The notes under the pieces were generated by a model. It was not told the origin of the DNA, ran no database searches, and saw only the letters and a list, made by a program, of their open reading frames with translations. The position numbers and the translations under genes are program-made. Shown piece by piece: positions 20,570-29,605 of a stretch of DNA of 64,000 nt; within the stretch, counting starts at the first letter, position 1; each line of letters begins with the position of its first letter. Origin of the DNA: Streptomyces europaeiscabiei. GTDB lineage: Bacteria; Actinomycetota; Actinomycetes; Streptomycetales; Streptomycetaceae. Location of the stretch: the NCBI RefSeq assembly GCF_036346855.1, contig NZ_CP107841.1, forward strand, positions 6,700,001 through 6,764,000, given 5' to 3'.

Positions 20570-23040
20570 GGAACCACCTGATGAGCCGCCTGAAGAGCGG
20601 CTTGAAGATCCGGATCAGCCCCAACCCCAACCACAGACCCAGACGAAGAACAGCCCTGCTGGCGGTCGGAGCACTTGCCGCCGGCCTTCTGCTGGTCTCA
20701 CCCCAGTCCGCGTCCGCCGCCAACCTCATCCAGAACCCCGGCTTCGAGACCGCCGGCAGTGACGGCATGCCGTACTGCTGGGAGAAGTCCGGCTGGGGCG
20801 ACAACGACTTCACGTTCACCACGGTGGCGGGCGCCCACTCCGGCACCAAGGCCATGAAGGTCGAGCTGACCCGCCGGGTCTCCGGCGACCGCAAGGCCCT
20901 GATCACCGAGTCGGCGGCCTGCGCGCCCTCCGTCACGGTGGGCAAGCAGTACGACCTGGCCCTCTGGTACAAGTCGACGACCCCGGACACGTCCGTCACC
21001 CTGTTCCGGCACGACACCACGGCCGGCTGGCAGTACTGGACCGACCTCAAGACGCTGGACATGGCCGGGAGCTGGACCGAGGCGACGGTCCGCACCCCCG
21101 AGATCCCGGCGGGCACCGACCGGATCACCTGGGGTGTCTCCGTCTACGGCACCGGCTCCGTCACCACCGACGACTACACGATGGACCAGGTCGCCGACCC
21201 CGTCCCCGAACCCGATTGCACGGGCACGCCCGACGAGTGCCAGAACGGCCGCTGGGACGTGCTGCCCACCCAGAACCCCGTCCGCTCCATGCACTCCGTC
21301 GTCCTCAACAACGGCAAGGTGCTGCTGATCGCCGGCTCCGGCAACAGCGAGGAGATGTTCGAGGCGGGCACCTTCACCAGCGCGGTCTACGACCCGGTGA
21401 ACGGCACGTACAAGCAGATCCCCACGCCCGACGACATGTTCTGCGCCGGCCACGTCCAACTGGACGACGGACGTGTGCTGGTGATGAGCGGCAACAAGGC
21501 GTACCCGGTGGTGGGCGGGCACGGCTACGAGGGCTACAAGGACTCGTACATCTTCGATCCGGTCACCGAGACCTACAGCAAGACCAACGACATGAACGAC
21601 GGCCACTGGTATCCGTCGGCGACGATCCTCGGCAACGGTGACGTCATCTCGTTCGGCGGTCTGCGCGAGGACTCCACCGGTTCGGTGACGGCCGAGCTGT
21701 GGTCGGACGCCGAGCAGAAGTGGCTCGAACTCTGGAAGGTCAACCAGACCTGGTCGTACTGGGGCCTGTACCCGTCGATGATCCTCATGCAGGACGGCCG
21801 CCTCTTCTACTCCGGCAGCCATGTCTTCGGCAACAACATCCCCGGCACGGGCAGCGCCATCTACGACTACGGCGCCAACACGATCACCCAGATCCCGGGC
21901 CTGCAGCGGAAGGACGAGCGCGACCAGTCCGCGAGCGTGCTGCTGCCCCCCGCCCAGGACCAGAAGGTCCTGACGATCGGCGGCGGCAACATCGAGTCCA
22001 ACCCCGACGCCAACCGTCTCACCGACGTCATCGACCTGAAGGCCGCGAACCCGGCGTACGTCGCCGGTCCGCCGATCCCGCAGGGCACGGTGGACCTGGG
22101 CAACGGGAAGGTCGCCCAGACGGGCACCCAGGGCAAGATGTACGTCTCCGCGGTTCTCCTCCCCGACGGCAAGGTCCTGGAGACGGGCGGCGCCCTGCAC
22201 AACCGCGCCGACCCGGTGTTCGAGACGTCGATCTACGACCCGGCGACCAACGCGTTCGACCCGGTGGCGACCGATCCGGAGGAGCGCGGCTACCACTCCT
22301 CGGCCTTCCTCCTCCCCGACGGCCGCGTCATGACCACGGGCGACAACCCGGGCAACGGCACGTGGAACCACGACGTGTCGATCTACACCCCGCCGTATCT
22401 GCTGAAGGGTGCCCGCCCGAAGATCACGTCGGTGATCGACAAGGAGTGGGTCTACGGCGACACGCAGCGCATCACGGTGGACCGCCCGATCGCGAAGGCG
22501 GAACTGATCCGCCCCGCAGCGGTGACCCACTCGTCCGACCCGAACCAGCGCTTCGTGGACCTACCGCTCTCGGTCGACGGCAACAACATCGACCTGAACG
22601 TGACGAGCAACCCCAACCTGGCCCCGCCCGGCTGGTACATGCTCTTCGCGGTCGACGCCAACGGCGTCCCGTCGGTGGCGGAATGGGTCCACCTCCAGGG
22701 CCCGACCGCCTTGGCCCAGGCCTCCGGCGAAGCCCCCTCGGCCCACGTCCACGACTTCGCGGACGCCCCGAGGGGCAAGACCACCGGCCCCCGGAAGAAG
22801 ACCAAGTCGAAGAAGGTCAGCCCGACGATCTCCGGCTGCGACCGCCACTACGGCACGGCGAACGTCTGCGTCCCGACCACGTTCCCGGACGAGGTAGAGA
22901 AGACGACGGCGTCCCGCTGCGAGTGGCTGAAGGAGAACGACTACGGCCGCCTGAAGGTCAACGGCAAGGACGACCCGTTGAAGCTGGACCGGAACAGGGA
23001 CGGGTCGGCCTGTGGAAAGGCGGATGTGAAGCGCCGCTGA
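20566..23040 (+). CDS. Secreted radical-copper (galactose/glyoxal) oxidase
   Basis: An 824-residue exported protein. A signal peptide (about residues 20-48, ending SPQSASA) precedes a carbohydrate-binding-like domain (LIQNPGFETAG...), a kelch-propeller glyoxal oxidase domain, a C-terminal DUF1929 domain and a C-terminal excalibur-like segment with DxDxDG-type residues (LDRNRDGSACG). The copper and cofactor residues are present: Cys293 (DMFCAGH) and Tyr349 (HWYP) for the Tyr-Cys cross-link, Tyr576-His577 (GYHSS) and His655 (VTHSSDPNQRF). So it should be catalytically competent, making aldehydes and H2O2. The GTG at 20566 overlaps the GtrA-gene stop; an ATG at 20581 is an alternative. Confidence 0.93.
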   Translation: MRNHLMSRLKSGLKIRISPNPNHRPRRRTALLAVGALAAGLLLVSPQSASAANLIQNPGFETAGSDGMPYCWEKSGWGDNDFTFTTVAGAHSGTKAMKVELTRRVSGDRKALITESAACAPSVTVGKQYDLALWYKSTTPDTSVTLFRHDTTAGWQYWTDLKTLDMAGSWTEATVRTPEIPAGTDRITWGVSVYGTGSVTTDDYTMDQVADPVPEPDCTGTPDECQNGRWDVLPTQNPVRSMHSVVLNNGKVLLIAGSGNSEEMFEAGTFTSAVYDPVNGTYKQIPTPDDMFCAGHVQLDDGRVLVMSGNKAYPVVGGHGYEGYKDSYIFDPVTETYSKTNDMNDGHWYPSATILGNGDVISFGGLREDSTGSVTAELWSDAEQKWLELWKVNQTWSYWGLYPSMILMQDGRLFYSGSHVFGNNIPGTGSAIYDYGANTITQIPGLQRKDERDQSASVLLPPAQDQKVLTIGGGNIESNPDANRLTDVIDLKAANPAYVAGPPIPQGTVDLGNGKVAQTGTQGKMYVSAVLLPDGKVLETGGALHNRADPVFETSIYDPATNAFDPVATDPEERGYHSSAFLLPDGRVMTTGDNPGNGTWNHDVSIYTPPYLLKGARPKITSVIDKEWVYGDTQRITVDRPIAKAELIRPAAVTHSSDPNQRFVDLPLSVDGNNIDLNVTSNPNLAPPGWYMLFAVDANGVPSVAEWVHLQGPTALAQASGEAPSAHVHDFADAPRGKTTGPRKKTKSKKVSPTISGCDRHYGTANVCVPTTFPDEVEKTTASRCEWLKENDYGRLKVNGKDDPLKLDRNRDGSACGKADVKRR

Positions 23041-23084
23041 GATGCGCACGCACGGCACGACCTGAGAGGTACACCGTGGGAAAG

Positions 23085-23123
23085 CGGCCCCGCACCCGGC
23101 GACAGCTGCCGGGTGCGGGGCCG
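23085..23123 (+). terminator. Strong terminator after the glycan operon
   Basis: A perfect 16-bp stem (CGGCCCCGCACCCGGC / GCCGGGTGCGGGGCCG) with a 7-nt loop lies 44 bp past the copper oxidase gene. A second hairpin (GCAGGGG / CCCCTGC, 23219-23239) follows it. Confidence 0.9.
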
Positions 23124-23295
23124 CGGTCCGGTCCGGAACGGCGGGCAAGGCAACCCCCCCTTGGAGGCATCGACATCGGTTCGCCTCCCCCGCCGACCGC
23201 ACGGCACAGCAGCCGCCGGCAGGGGGCCTTCGCCCCTGCAACACGCGTATTCCCACCGGGAAATGAGCGGCGGAGTCCCCTGCTATGGTGCGCCG

Positions 23296-23730
23296 ATGTC
23301 GTCGATCAAGCAGGTCCAAGTCACCTTCGACTGCGCGGAACCCGAGCGCGTCGCTCGCTTCTGGTGCGAGGTGCTGGGGTACGTCGTACCGCCACCACCG
23401 GAGGGGTTCGCCACGTGGGACGATTTCGATCGCTCTCTGCCGGCTGAGCGGCGGGGTGCGGCGTTCGCCTGCGGTGATCCCTCAGGCGTGGGCCCGCGCC
23501 TGTACTTCCAGCGCGTCCCCGAAGGCAAGGTCGTCAAGAACCGGGTGCATCTCGACGTGCGAGCCGGCACCGGGCTCGTGGGCGAAGAACGCCTCGCCAC
23601 GCTCGAAGCCGAGTGCGCACGACTGGTCGCGCTCGGCGCGACATGCGTGCGAGTGCTGCGTGCCGACGACTACAACGAGTCGTGCATCCTGATGCAGGAC
23701 ATCGAGGGCAACGAGTTCTGTCTCGACTGA
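23296..23730 (+). CDS. VOC-superfamily (glyoxalase-like) protein
   Basis: A 144-residue protein with the paired beta-alpha-beta-beta-beta motifs of the vicinal oxygen chelate fold: VQVTFDCAEPERVARFWCEVLGY at the N-terminus, NRVHLDVRA in the middle and MQDIEGNEFCLD at the end. It belongs to the VOC_2 type annotated as glyoxalase-like in actinomycetes. The substrate cannot be deduced. The ATG at 23296 is used; an upstream ATG would add 12 unlikely residues. It stands alone between two hairpins and a degenerate region. Confidence 0.9.
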   Translation: MSSIKQVQVTFDCAEPERVARFWCEVLGYVVPPPPEGFATWDDFDRSLPAERRGAAFACGDPSGVGPRLYFQRVPEGKVVKNRVHLDVRAGTGLVGEERLATLEAECARLVALGATCVRVLRADDYNESCILMQDIEGNEFCLD

Positions 23731-24055
23731 CCGTGTTCCGAGGGCGGTGTCGATGCCGGACCCCGATGAGAGTGCGACCGCCATGGAGTCCGGCCGGCGC
23801 ACGTCGTACTCGGGCGGGGGCGGCAGCGAGTCACGCGTGAAGCGGTATGCCGGGCCCGGCGGCCAAGAGGCTGTCGATCAGGGCGAGAGCGAGACGAGAC
23901 GCACCACAAGCGCACCGGATCGGGTGGGCAACAGCGGGGAGCCGCGGTACGAGCCGCCGGACCCGAGGAGGCCCGTACCCCCTTCATCCGCCCAGTTCGG
24001 CACGTTGACCGGCCCCGAATGATCGCAGCTTCCCAACCTCCCAAGCTGATGGCCC

Positions 24056-24252
24056 GGGTCGCGTCCCGCGACGTGGTGTAAGCGATCATGCGCTTCGCCT
24101 TCCGGTACCTGGCTCGCGATGATCTCACCGGTGGCGCGGCACGCGAAGTGGCCCGGTCAGGCGCCGGGAGTACCTCAGCCGGTCGAAGCACCGCGCGTGA
24201 CCTGCGAGTTCCGATCCGTTGATCGGCTACACCACCTCGTGGGACGCGACCA
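24056..24252. repeat. 33-bp imperfect inverted repeat, possible IS/MITE remnant
   Basis: Bases 24056-24088 and 24220-24252 are near-perfect reverse complements (about 29 of 33 positions), flanking 131 bp. Both arms read outward-in as the same short peptide start MI(A/G)YTTS(R/W)DAT. A CAGCTT/AAGCTG hairpin (24026-24048) lies just left. The surrounding 534 bp (23731-24264) contain no protein-coding gene I can support. An old mobile-element footprint is inferred. Confidence 0.5.
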
Positions 24253-24264
24253 TGGATCGACAGC

Positions 24265-24531
24265 TCAATACGGCCGCTGAATCTCGTGCTCGCCCAACGC
24301 AGCCTCGTACCGCGCCAGCAGAGCATCCAGGTTTGTCAGTAGAAGGCCGGCAGAGTCCCGAGCTTCCTCCAGATCGCCTCGCTCGCACGCCTCCACCACC
24401 TCGGCCACGTCACTGCGGAGGATGCGAAGGGAGTCGCCCTGCACCAGGACCCCGGGAAACCGTCTGCCGGGCAGGCGAACCACGGCGTCGTTGCCACCAT
24501 CTGTGAACAACTCGGCCTCGATATGCTTCAT
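24265..24531 (-). CDS. Small conserved protein, DUF6959-like
   Basis: An 88-residue soluble protein beginning MKHIEAELFTDGGNDAVVRL and continuing with RRFPGVLVQGDSLRILRSDV, a pattern I recognise from small Streptomyces proteins of the DUF6959 type. The second half is helical and acidic. No known catalytic motif. An ATG at 24531 fits this family start; a further ATG lies 12 codons upstream. Confidence 0.7.
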   Translation of the reverse strand: MKHIEAELFTDGGNDAVVRLPGRRFPGVLVQGDSLRILRSDVAEVVEACERGDLEEARDSAGLLLTNLDALLARYEAALGEHEIQRPY

Positions 24532-24800
24532 CGGACCATCCAACCCGACATCACCGGTTGACATCAACGATGGTGCACGCAGGCGCCCTTGAGTGATCAC
24601 GCACGCCATGTCGGTAGGACCGTGGGGGCCGTGGGAGAGTCGCGTGATCGAACTCCTGAAGCGGTGCTCAGTTCGGTGCAACGGCACGGAGCCCCCGGGA
24701 TCCGTCGGGGGCGATCAGGGAGCCAGGTTGAGCTGTGTGATGATGCACAAAAGCTGACTGGCCCTGGGGAGGGGTCGGGTACCTGGGAAGGGCGGGGCCC

Positions 24801-25901
24801 ATGGGGGACAAGGGCGGGGAGTCCATACCGGACGACGAGTGGGAGCGCTTCCTTCGTGAAGCCGAGGCGGGGACCAAGGACGCGCCCGAGGAGCCGTCGG
24901 CGCGGGCCCGGATGGTGGCGCGGCGGCTGCAGGAGGAGTCCGGTCGGCCGGAGCCGTGGCGGAGTCATCAACCGGCCCGGCGGCAAGGAGGCAAGGGCTG
25001 GTACGTGATCGGTCTGCTGGTCGCGGTCGCCCTGCTGGTCGTGGCGCTGGATCCGGGGCGGGTGGCCGGCTGGTTCGGAGGTGGAGGCGGCGAGAGTGCG
25101 CCGCTCGCCGTGGAGTCGAAGCGTCCGGATCAACCGCCGCCGACGGAGGCGGCAGCCGGTGATCCGACCATGGAGCAGCCGTTCAGGGGGTCGCCCGCGG
25201 CTCAGTGGGGTGACGGGACGGCTGGGGTCGGCCTGCCCGAGGCACGGGCGACCGGCTGGATGAGCAAGGGGCAGGTCGCGCAGGCGCTCGAGAAGACCCG
25301 GGACTTCCTCGCCGCGTCCAGTCTGGATCCTGGTGTGCTGCGTGGGGAGCGGCCGAGGAAGGCGATCGCGTTGATCAATCCTCATCAGCAGGATGTCCAG
25401 GACTACCTGGCGACCGCGTTCCGTGCGCCCAGCCGGGAGAACGATCCTCTGCTGCTGTTCAGCCGGTTCAGGACGACGAAGGTCCGGCTTGTCGGGGATG
25501 TGGTCAAGACACGGGGGCGAATCACGTACCGAGAAGGTGAGCGCGGTGCGGTCGAGGTGACCACCGATGTCACGTACGTATATCCGGCCGTACGCGCTGC
25601 GGCGGGAAGCGACGAAGTCGCGCGCACGATCGTGCGCCGCGAGGTCGTGATGAGCTGGGACGACCCGGCGAAGATCGTCATCGAGCCGGGTACGTTCTCC
25701 CTCGTCTCCTACAAGGTGGACAGCACCAACGGAGGCTGCGACAACCTCACCGGCTACTTCACCCCCACGTTCGGCGCAGAGCGCGCGACTTCGTCCCCGG
25801 CAGACGGCCCCGAGGTCGACCCGTACGACCGGAGCACGTCGATGGAGACGCGCATGCGGGAGGCCGGCGATGCGGGGTGCGGGACTGCCACCCGGTCGTG
25901 A
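24801..25901 (+). CDS. Hypothetical single-TM protein
   Basis: A 366-residue protein. A charged cytoplasmic N-terminus (EWERFLREAEAG, ARMVARRLQEE), one TM helix at about residues 70-88 (WYVIGLLVAVALLVVAL), a Gly/Pro-rich linker and an extracytoplasmic domain of about 240 residues with two cysteine-containing ends (GGCDNLTGYF, AGCGTATRS). No motif ties it to a known function. The ATG at 24801 follows GGGCGGGG. A hairpin GCCCCC/GGGGGC at 24691-24712 sits upstream. Confidence 0.8.
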   Translation: MGDKGGESIPDDEWERFLREAEAGTKDAPEEPSARARMVARRLQEESGRPEPWRSHQPARRQGGKGWYVIGLLVAVALLVVALDPGRVAGWFGGGGGESAPLAVESKRPDQPPPTEAAAGDPTMEQPFRGSPAAQWGDGTAGVGLPEARATGWMSKGQVAQALEKTRDFLAASSLDPGVLRGERPRKAIALINPHQQDVQDYLATAFRAPSRENDPLLLFSRFRTTKVRLVGDVVKTRGRITYREGERGAVEVTTDVTYVYPAVRAAAGSDEVARTIVRREVVMSWDDPAKIVIEPGTFSLVSYKVDSTNGGCDNLTGYFTPTFGAERATSSPADGPEVDPYDRSTSMETRMREAGDAGCGTATRS

Positions 25902-26069
25902 GCGGCGGTTGCAGGAATCAGAAGACCGAGCGGGGAACAGCAGGGGGCCGGCTGATGGCTGATCCGCCACCATCGGGCCGGGCCGTCCGGGTGGCGCCGA
26001 TGTCTGGTCGTACCCTTCGGCCAGTGTCAGATGCGCTGTGTCGTATCGACTGGAGAAGTGAGAGGTGTT

Positions 26070-26282
26070 GTGCGCGCGCTGACGGCCATACGGGAGTGGA
26101 GTCCGCGGCGCAGGGTGGCTTTCGCCGTGGTGTTGCAGGTGTTGTGGCTGTGCGCATTGCTCGGCGCCGTCCTGGGCTTGGAGTTGCCTTTGACAGTGCC
26201 TGTCGCGATCGCGCTGTGGGCCGGGCCCGCGCTGGGAGGAATCCTGGGTGTCTGGATGGGCTCGAAGTCGTCGCCCGGCTGA
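26070..26282 (+). CDS. Small two-TM hypothetical protein
   Basis: A 70-residue frame starting at a GTG with GAGAGG a few bases upstream. It has a basic N-terminus (RALTAIREWSPRRR) and two hydrophobic segments (FAVVLQVLWLCALLGAVL and TVPVAIALWAGPALGGILGVW), then a short polar tail. The composition is protein-like and unlike frameshift shadows, and nothing competes on either strand. Function unknown. Confidence 0.55.
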   Translation: MRALTAIREWSPRRRVAFAVVLQVLWLCALLGAVLGLELPLTVPVAIALWAGPALGGILGVWMGSKSSPG

Positions 26283-26450
26283 CAGGGCGCGAACACACAC
26301 TGTGCTGCCTGATCCGACTGTCGGCGTGATGTCTTCGACCGTGGAGGCCAAGAGGTAGTGGAACGCGGGGAACCACGCGAGCAACCACAGTCACCCGGTA
26401 GCCGCGAGTAGCACCGACCGTCAGCGGCGCTCGGGTGTCCGGCTGACGAA

Positions 26451-27176
26451 TCAGCCTGTGCGCATCCTCAACGCCTCCCGGACGATCGCTTCCAATTGCT
26501 CGTGGTGTGCGCCCTTCCAATAGGCCCGCCCGCACGCCTCGCACTGCGCGAACACGTCGTACGACTTCTGCGTCCCACCCTCCAGCCGGTCCGCGACCTC
26601 CTCCTTCGTCGCCGGCTTCAGGAGCCCGTTGCAGGCGGTGCACCGCGTCCACGGGCGCAGCTCGGGTGCGAACCGGTCCAGTACGTCGCGGAGTTGCTCC
26701 TCCGGCTGCGTGCTGTAGATGTACGCCCCGGCCCACAGCTCCCGCCGCCGCAGCAGCCCCCGGTCGCGGCTGAGCATCACCCGCTGTTCGGCGGCGGACC
26801 GCGTGGCCAGCGCCGGGTCGCCGATGTCCGTCGACTCGTACGCCGCGTCGACGCCCAGCAGCCGCAGCCGCCGGGCGAGCGTGCCGAGGTGGACGTCGAG
26901 GAGGAAGCGGAGAGGGGCGCCCGGGACCTGCTGGGGCCGGGGGACCGGGCGTACGGTCACCGACTCGCCGTCAGCCGGGATGTGCGACACCGGTACCTCA
27001 CGGCCGTTCACGACGAGCGCGCCCACCTCGGTGAGGGGGACCCCGAGGGACTCGATGACGTGGCCCAGCGTCGAGACACCGTCGGTGGCCAGCGGGGTAC
27101 TGCCCTCGCGGCGGGCGTGCGGGACGAACAGGGCCAGCTCGGGGGCGACTTCGACGTGGATCTCGGCTGCTTTCAC
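26451..27176 (-). CDS. Ubiquitin-like / Mut7-C PIN-RNase domain protein
   Basis: A 241-residue protein. Residues 1-80 are a ThiS/ubiquitin-like fold (Mut7-C ubiquitin domain, ending around SVTVRPVPRP). Residues about 90-240 are the Mut7-C PIN-type RNase domain: FLLDVHLGTLARRLRLLG with its acidic residue, VMLSRDRGLLRRR, and a zinc ribbon CTACNG...CEACGRAYWKG. This is the standard actinobacterial form; RNase activity is predicted from the fold. It starts at a GTG. Confidence 0.92.
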   Translation of the reverse strand: MKAAEIHVEVAPELALFVPHARREGSTPLATDGVSTLGHVIESLGVPLTEVGALVVNGREVPVSHIPADGESVTVRPVPRPQQVPGAPLRFLLDVHLGTLARRLRLLGVDAAYESTDIGDPALATRSAAEQRVMLSRDRGLLRRRELWAGAYIYSTQPEEQLRDVLDRFAPELRPWTRCTACNGLLKPATKEEVADRLEGGTQKSYDVFAQCEACGRAYWKGAHHEQLEAIVREALRMRTG

Positions 27177-27209
27177 CTGGTCAGGATGGCATGGGGGAGT
27201 GGGGTGGCC

Positions 27210-27857
27210 TCAGGGGTTTTCCGTTCGGAGGCCGTGTTGGAGGGTCGTCAGGGTGCGGTCGACGAGTTCGGCGAAGTCGTCACGGTGGCCGTTCTCGGCC
27301 CAGTAGAGGGACGTCTCCATCAGACCGCCGATGAGGGACATCGCCCAGACCCGTACCTCCAGGCTGTCCGGGTCCCGGCCGGTGCGCTCGCCGATGGCGG
27401 TGCAGAGCATGCGGCCGGTGACCGACATGCTCTGCATCATGCGGGAGCGCACCGCGGGGACCTGGACCATCAGCTGGGTGCGCAGCCGCGCGACCTCCAG
27501 GTCCTCCTCGATGCCCGTGCGGACCGCCTCCCGCATCACGTGACGGATGCTGTCCGGCCAGGGTTCGTCCGCCGGCCGGGCCCGCAGTTCCTCCAGGAGG
27601 ATCGGGTCGTACTCGTCGGTGAGGACGATGTCCTCCTTGGTGGGGAAGTAGCGGAAGACGGTCGACGGTGACACCTCCGCGCGGTCGGCGATCTGCTCGA
27701 TCGTCGTGGCGTCGTAGCCCTGTTCCCCGACCAGTGCGTAGGTCGCGGCGCGGATCGCCTCGCGGGTCTTGATCTTCTTCCGTTCACGGAGTCCGAGCTG
27801 CGGGCGGTCGGCGGGGGCCGTGGAGGTGGCGGGGGTGGTGGGGCGTGCGGCCGTCAT
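27210..27857 (-). CDS. TetR-family transcriptional regulator
   Basis: A 215-residue repressor. The N-terminal HTH is at about residues 20-70 (KTREAIRAATYALVGEQGYD, TTIEQIADRAEVSPSTVFRY); the C-terminal ligand domain begins after YFPTKEDIVLTDEYD. The ATG at 27857 starts 5 bp after the stop of the MFS gene, so both are one transcript; an ATG six codons earlier would overlap it. It probably represses the MFS unit, consistent with the palindrome near the MFS promoter (29494-29511). Confidence 0.92.
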   Translation of the reverse strand: MTAARPTTPATSTAPADRPQLGLRERKKIKTREAIRAATYALVGEQGYDATTIEQIADRAEVSPSTVFRYFPTKEDIVLTDEYDPILLEELRARPADEPWPDSIRHVMREAVRTGIEEDLEVARLRTQLMVQVPAVRSRMMQSMSVTGRMLCTAIGERTGRDPDSLEVRVWAMSLIGGLMETSLYWAENGHRDDFAELVDRTLTTLQHGLRTENP

Positions 27858-27861
27858 GCCG

Positions 27862-29484
27862 TCATTGTCGGGCATCGGCCTTCGGCGCGGCCAGGTCAGG
27901 GCCGGTGCTCCGGCGGCTTCGCCCGCTCCGGTCCATCCGCTCGCCCGGCCCCGTCGGCGTGCTCGGCAGGAAGGCCGCGGCCAGCAGCGCGGCGACCAGG
28001 GCCGCGGCGCCGCACACCAGCAGGACGAGGCCCATGCCGTGGACGTACGAGGCGTTCGCGGACGTCAGGAGATCGGCCGCGCCCGCCCGTTCGGCGACGA
28101 GGTGGGCCGCGACCACCGAGTCTCCGGCGGTGTCGGCCGCTGCCGCAGGCAGCGCGGCGGTGTCGAGCCGGTCCCGGAAGGCGCCCGCGAGCAGACTGCC
28201 GAGCAGGGCGATACCGATCGCGCCGCCCACCTGCCTCAGGGTCATCAGCACCCCGGACCCGCTGCCGGCCCGGTCGGTGGGCAGGGTGCCGAGGGCACCG
28301 GACATCGCGGGCACGATCGAGAGCCCGAATCCGGCTCCGGCGAACGACAGCCACAGTGCGGTGAATCCGTAGCCGGAGCCGACCGTCGTACGACTGCCGA
28401 GGAAGGCGGCGAAGGCCAGCACCACCAGTCCCGCGCTGACCACGGACCGGGACCCGAAGCGTTCGACGACGGGTTGCGCGACGCGCGCGCCGACCAGCAG
28501 GCCGCCCATCAGCGGCAGCAGCCGTACGCCGGTACCCAGGGCGTCGTTGCCGAGGACGGCCTGGAGGTAAGGCGGCAGAACGAACATCAGGCCGGACAGG
28601 ACGAACATGACGAGGGTCGCGGCGAGTGCGTTGAAGAGGAATCCGCGGTGGGCGAGCAGGCCCATGTCGAGCATGGGGCGCGCGGACCGCCGCTCGCGCA
28701 GCACCAGCGCGGTGACGAGGACCGCCGCGCCGGCGAACATGCCCAGGACCAGCGGGTCGCCCCAGCCACGGGTGGGTGCCTCGATGATCGCGTAGATGAG
28801 AGAGCCGAGGCCGGCGGCGGTGAGCGCGGTGGAGACGGTGTCGATCCTGGGGGAGGCGGGGTCGCGGGTCTCGGGCAGCAGGAAGACGCAGGCGGCGATG
28901 CCGATCGCCGCCATCGGGACGTTGATCAGGAACACCGAGCCCCACCAGAAGTGGTTGAGGAGCCAGCCGCCGATGATCGGGCCGAGCGGCAGGCCGAGCA
29001 TGGAGCCCGCCGAGACGATGCCGACGGCCTTGGTGCGCTCGTCGGGGGCGAAGAGCGAGGGCAGTACGGAGAGGGCGAGCGGGGTGACCAGTGCGGCGCC
29101 GATCCCCATCACGGCGCGGGCTGCGACGACCGCGTTCACGTCCTGGGCCAGTGCGCCGACGACCGATCCGGCCAGGAAGATCCCCAGCCCGACGATCAGC
29201 ATCCGCCGTCGGCCGAACCGGTCGCCGAGCAGTCCGGCGGGGAGCATCAGGGCGGCGAAGACGACGATGTACGCGTCCGCCATCCTCCCCCAGTGCTAAA
29301 CGCCTGGGGGGACCCCCAGCTGCTCACCTGTGGTCGCGCCGATCTGCTCGGCCATGGTCGGCAGCGCCACGTTGAGGATCGTCATGTCGAAACCGAGCAC
29401 CAGCATGCTCGCGACGAGGGCGCCGAGGGCCCACCAGCGGCGGGGGTCGGGCCGGACGGAGGAAGACTCTGTGACAGTAGCCAT
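27862..29484 (-). pseudogene. MFS drug transporter (DHA2/EmrB type), disrupted by in-frame stop
   Basis: The reading frame encodes a 14-TM DHA2 exporter. TM1 (residues about 17-35, ending FDMTILNVALPTM, the family motif) is at 29484-29320, and everything from ADAYIVVFAALMLPAGLLG onward is at 29283-27862. They are in the same frame but separated by 36 bp that read LGVPPGV-stop-HWGR, so TAG at 29296-29298 ends translation after TM1. Intact relatives read GEQQWMADAY here. A product starting at the ATG at 29283 would lack TM1 and half of TM2. Unless read through, the gene is probably inactive. The rest shows no decay, so the event looks recent. Confidence 0.8.
29284..29319. repeat. 36-bp palindromic insertion inside the MFS gene
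   Basis: The insert has three alternating arms: CCCCCAG (29287-29293), CTGGGGG (29304-29310) and CCCCCAG (29313-29319), so two mutually exclusive hairpins can form. It keeps the frame but carries TAG on the gene's strand. Small palindromes of this CTGGGGG type are common between genes in Streptomyces; here one sits within a coding region. Confidence 0.7.
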
Positions 29485-29493
29485 GAAATGATA

Positions 29494-29521
29494 GTAGCTC
29501 TCAAAATCTACCCACTGTCAA
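29494..29521 (-). promoter_or_regulatory. Likely MFS promoter with TetR-type operator
   Basis: On the minus strand a perfect TTGACA (-35; plus positions 29516-29521) is followed by the imperfect palindrome GTAGCTCTCAAAATCTAC (as read on the plus strand, 29494-29511), 10 bp before the MFS start codon. The downstream TACTAT -10 candidate has a 19-bp spacing. A TetR operator is inferred from the co-transcribed regulator. Confidence 0.5.
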
Positions 29522-29560
29522 TCCATGGCTGCTCTCATTCGGCGTCCGGGGGTACGGAAA

Positions 29561-29586
29561 TGGCCACGGCTCGGGAGCCGTGGCCA
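29561..29586 (-). terminator. Terminator of the hemolysin III-like gene
   Basis: A perfect 11-bp stem TGGCCACGGCT / AGCCGTGGCCA with a 4-nt loop lies 20 bp past the stop of the leftward gene. Confidence 0.85.
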
Positions 29587-29605
29587 GGAAGGAGTGGGGG
29601 GAGTG

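Noticed and set aside
24661..24712. Possible tRNA or small RNA near the ggttcg-like motifs
   Set aside because: No cloverleaf can be built; only a 6-bp GCCCCC/GGGGGC hairpin is present.
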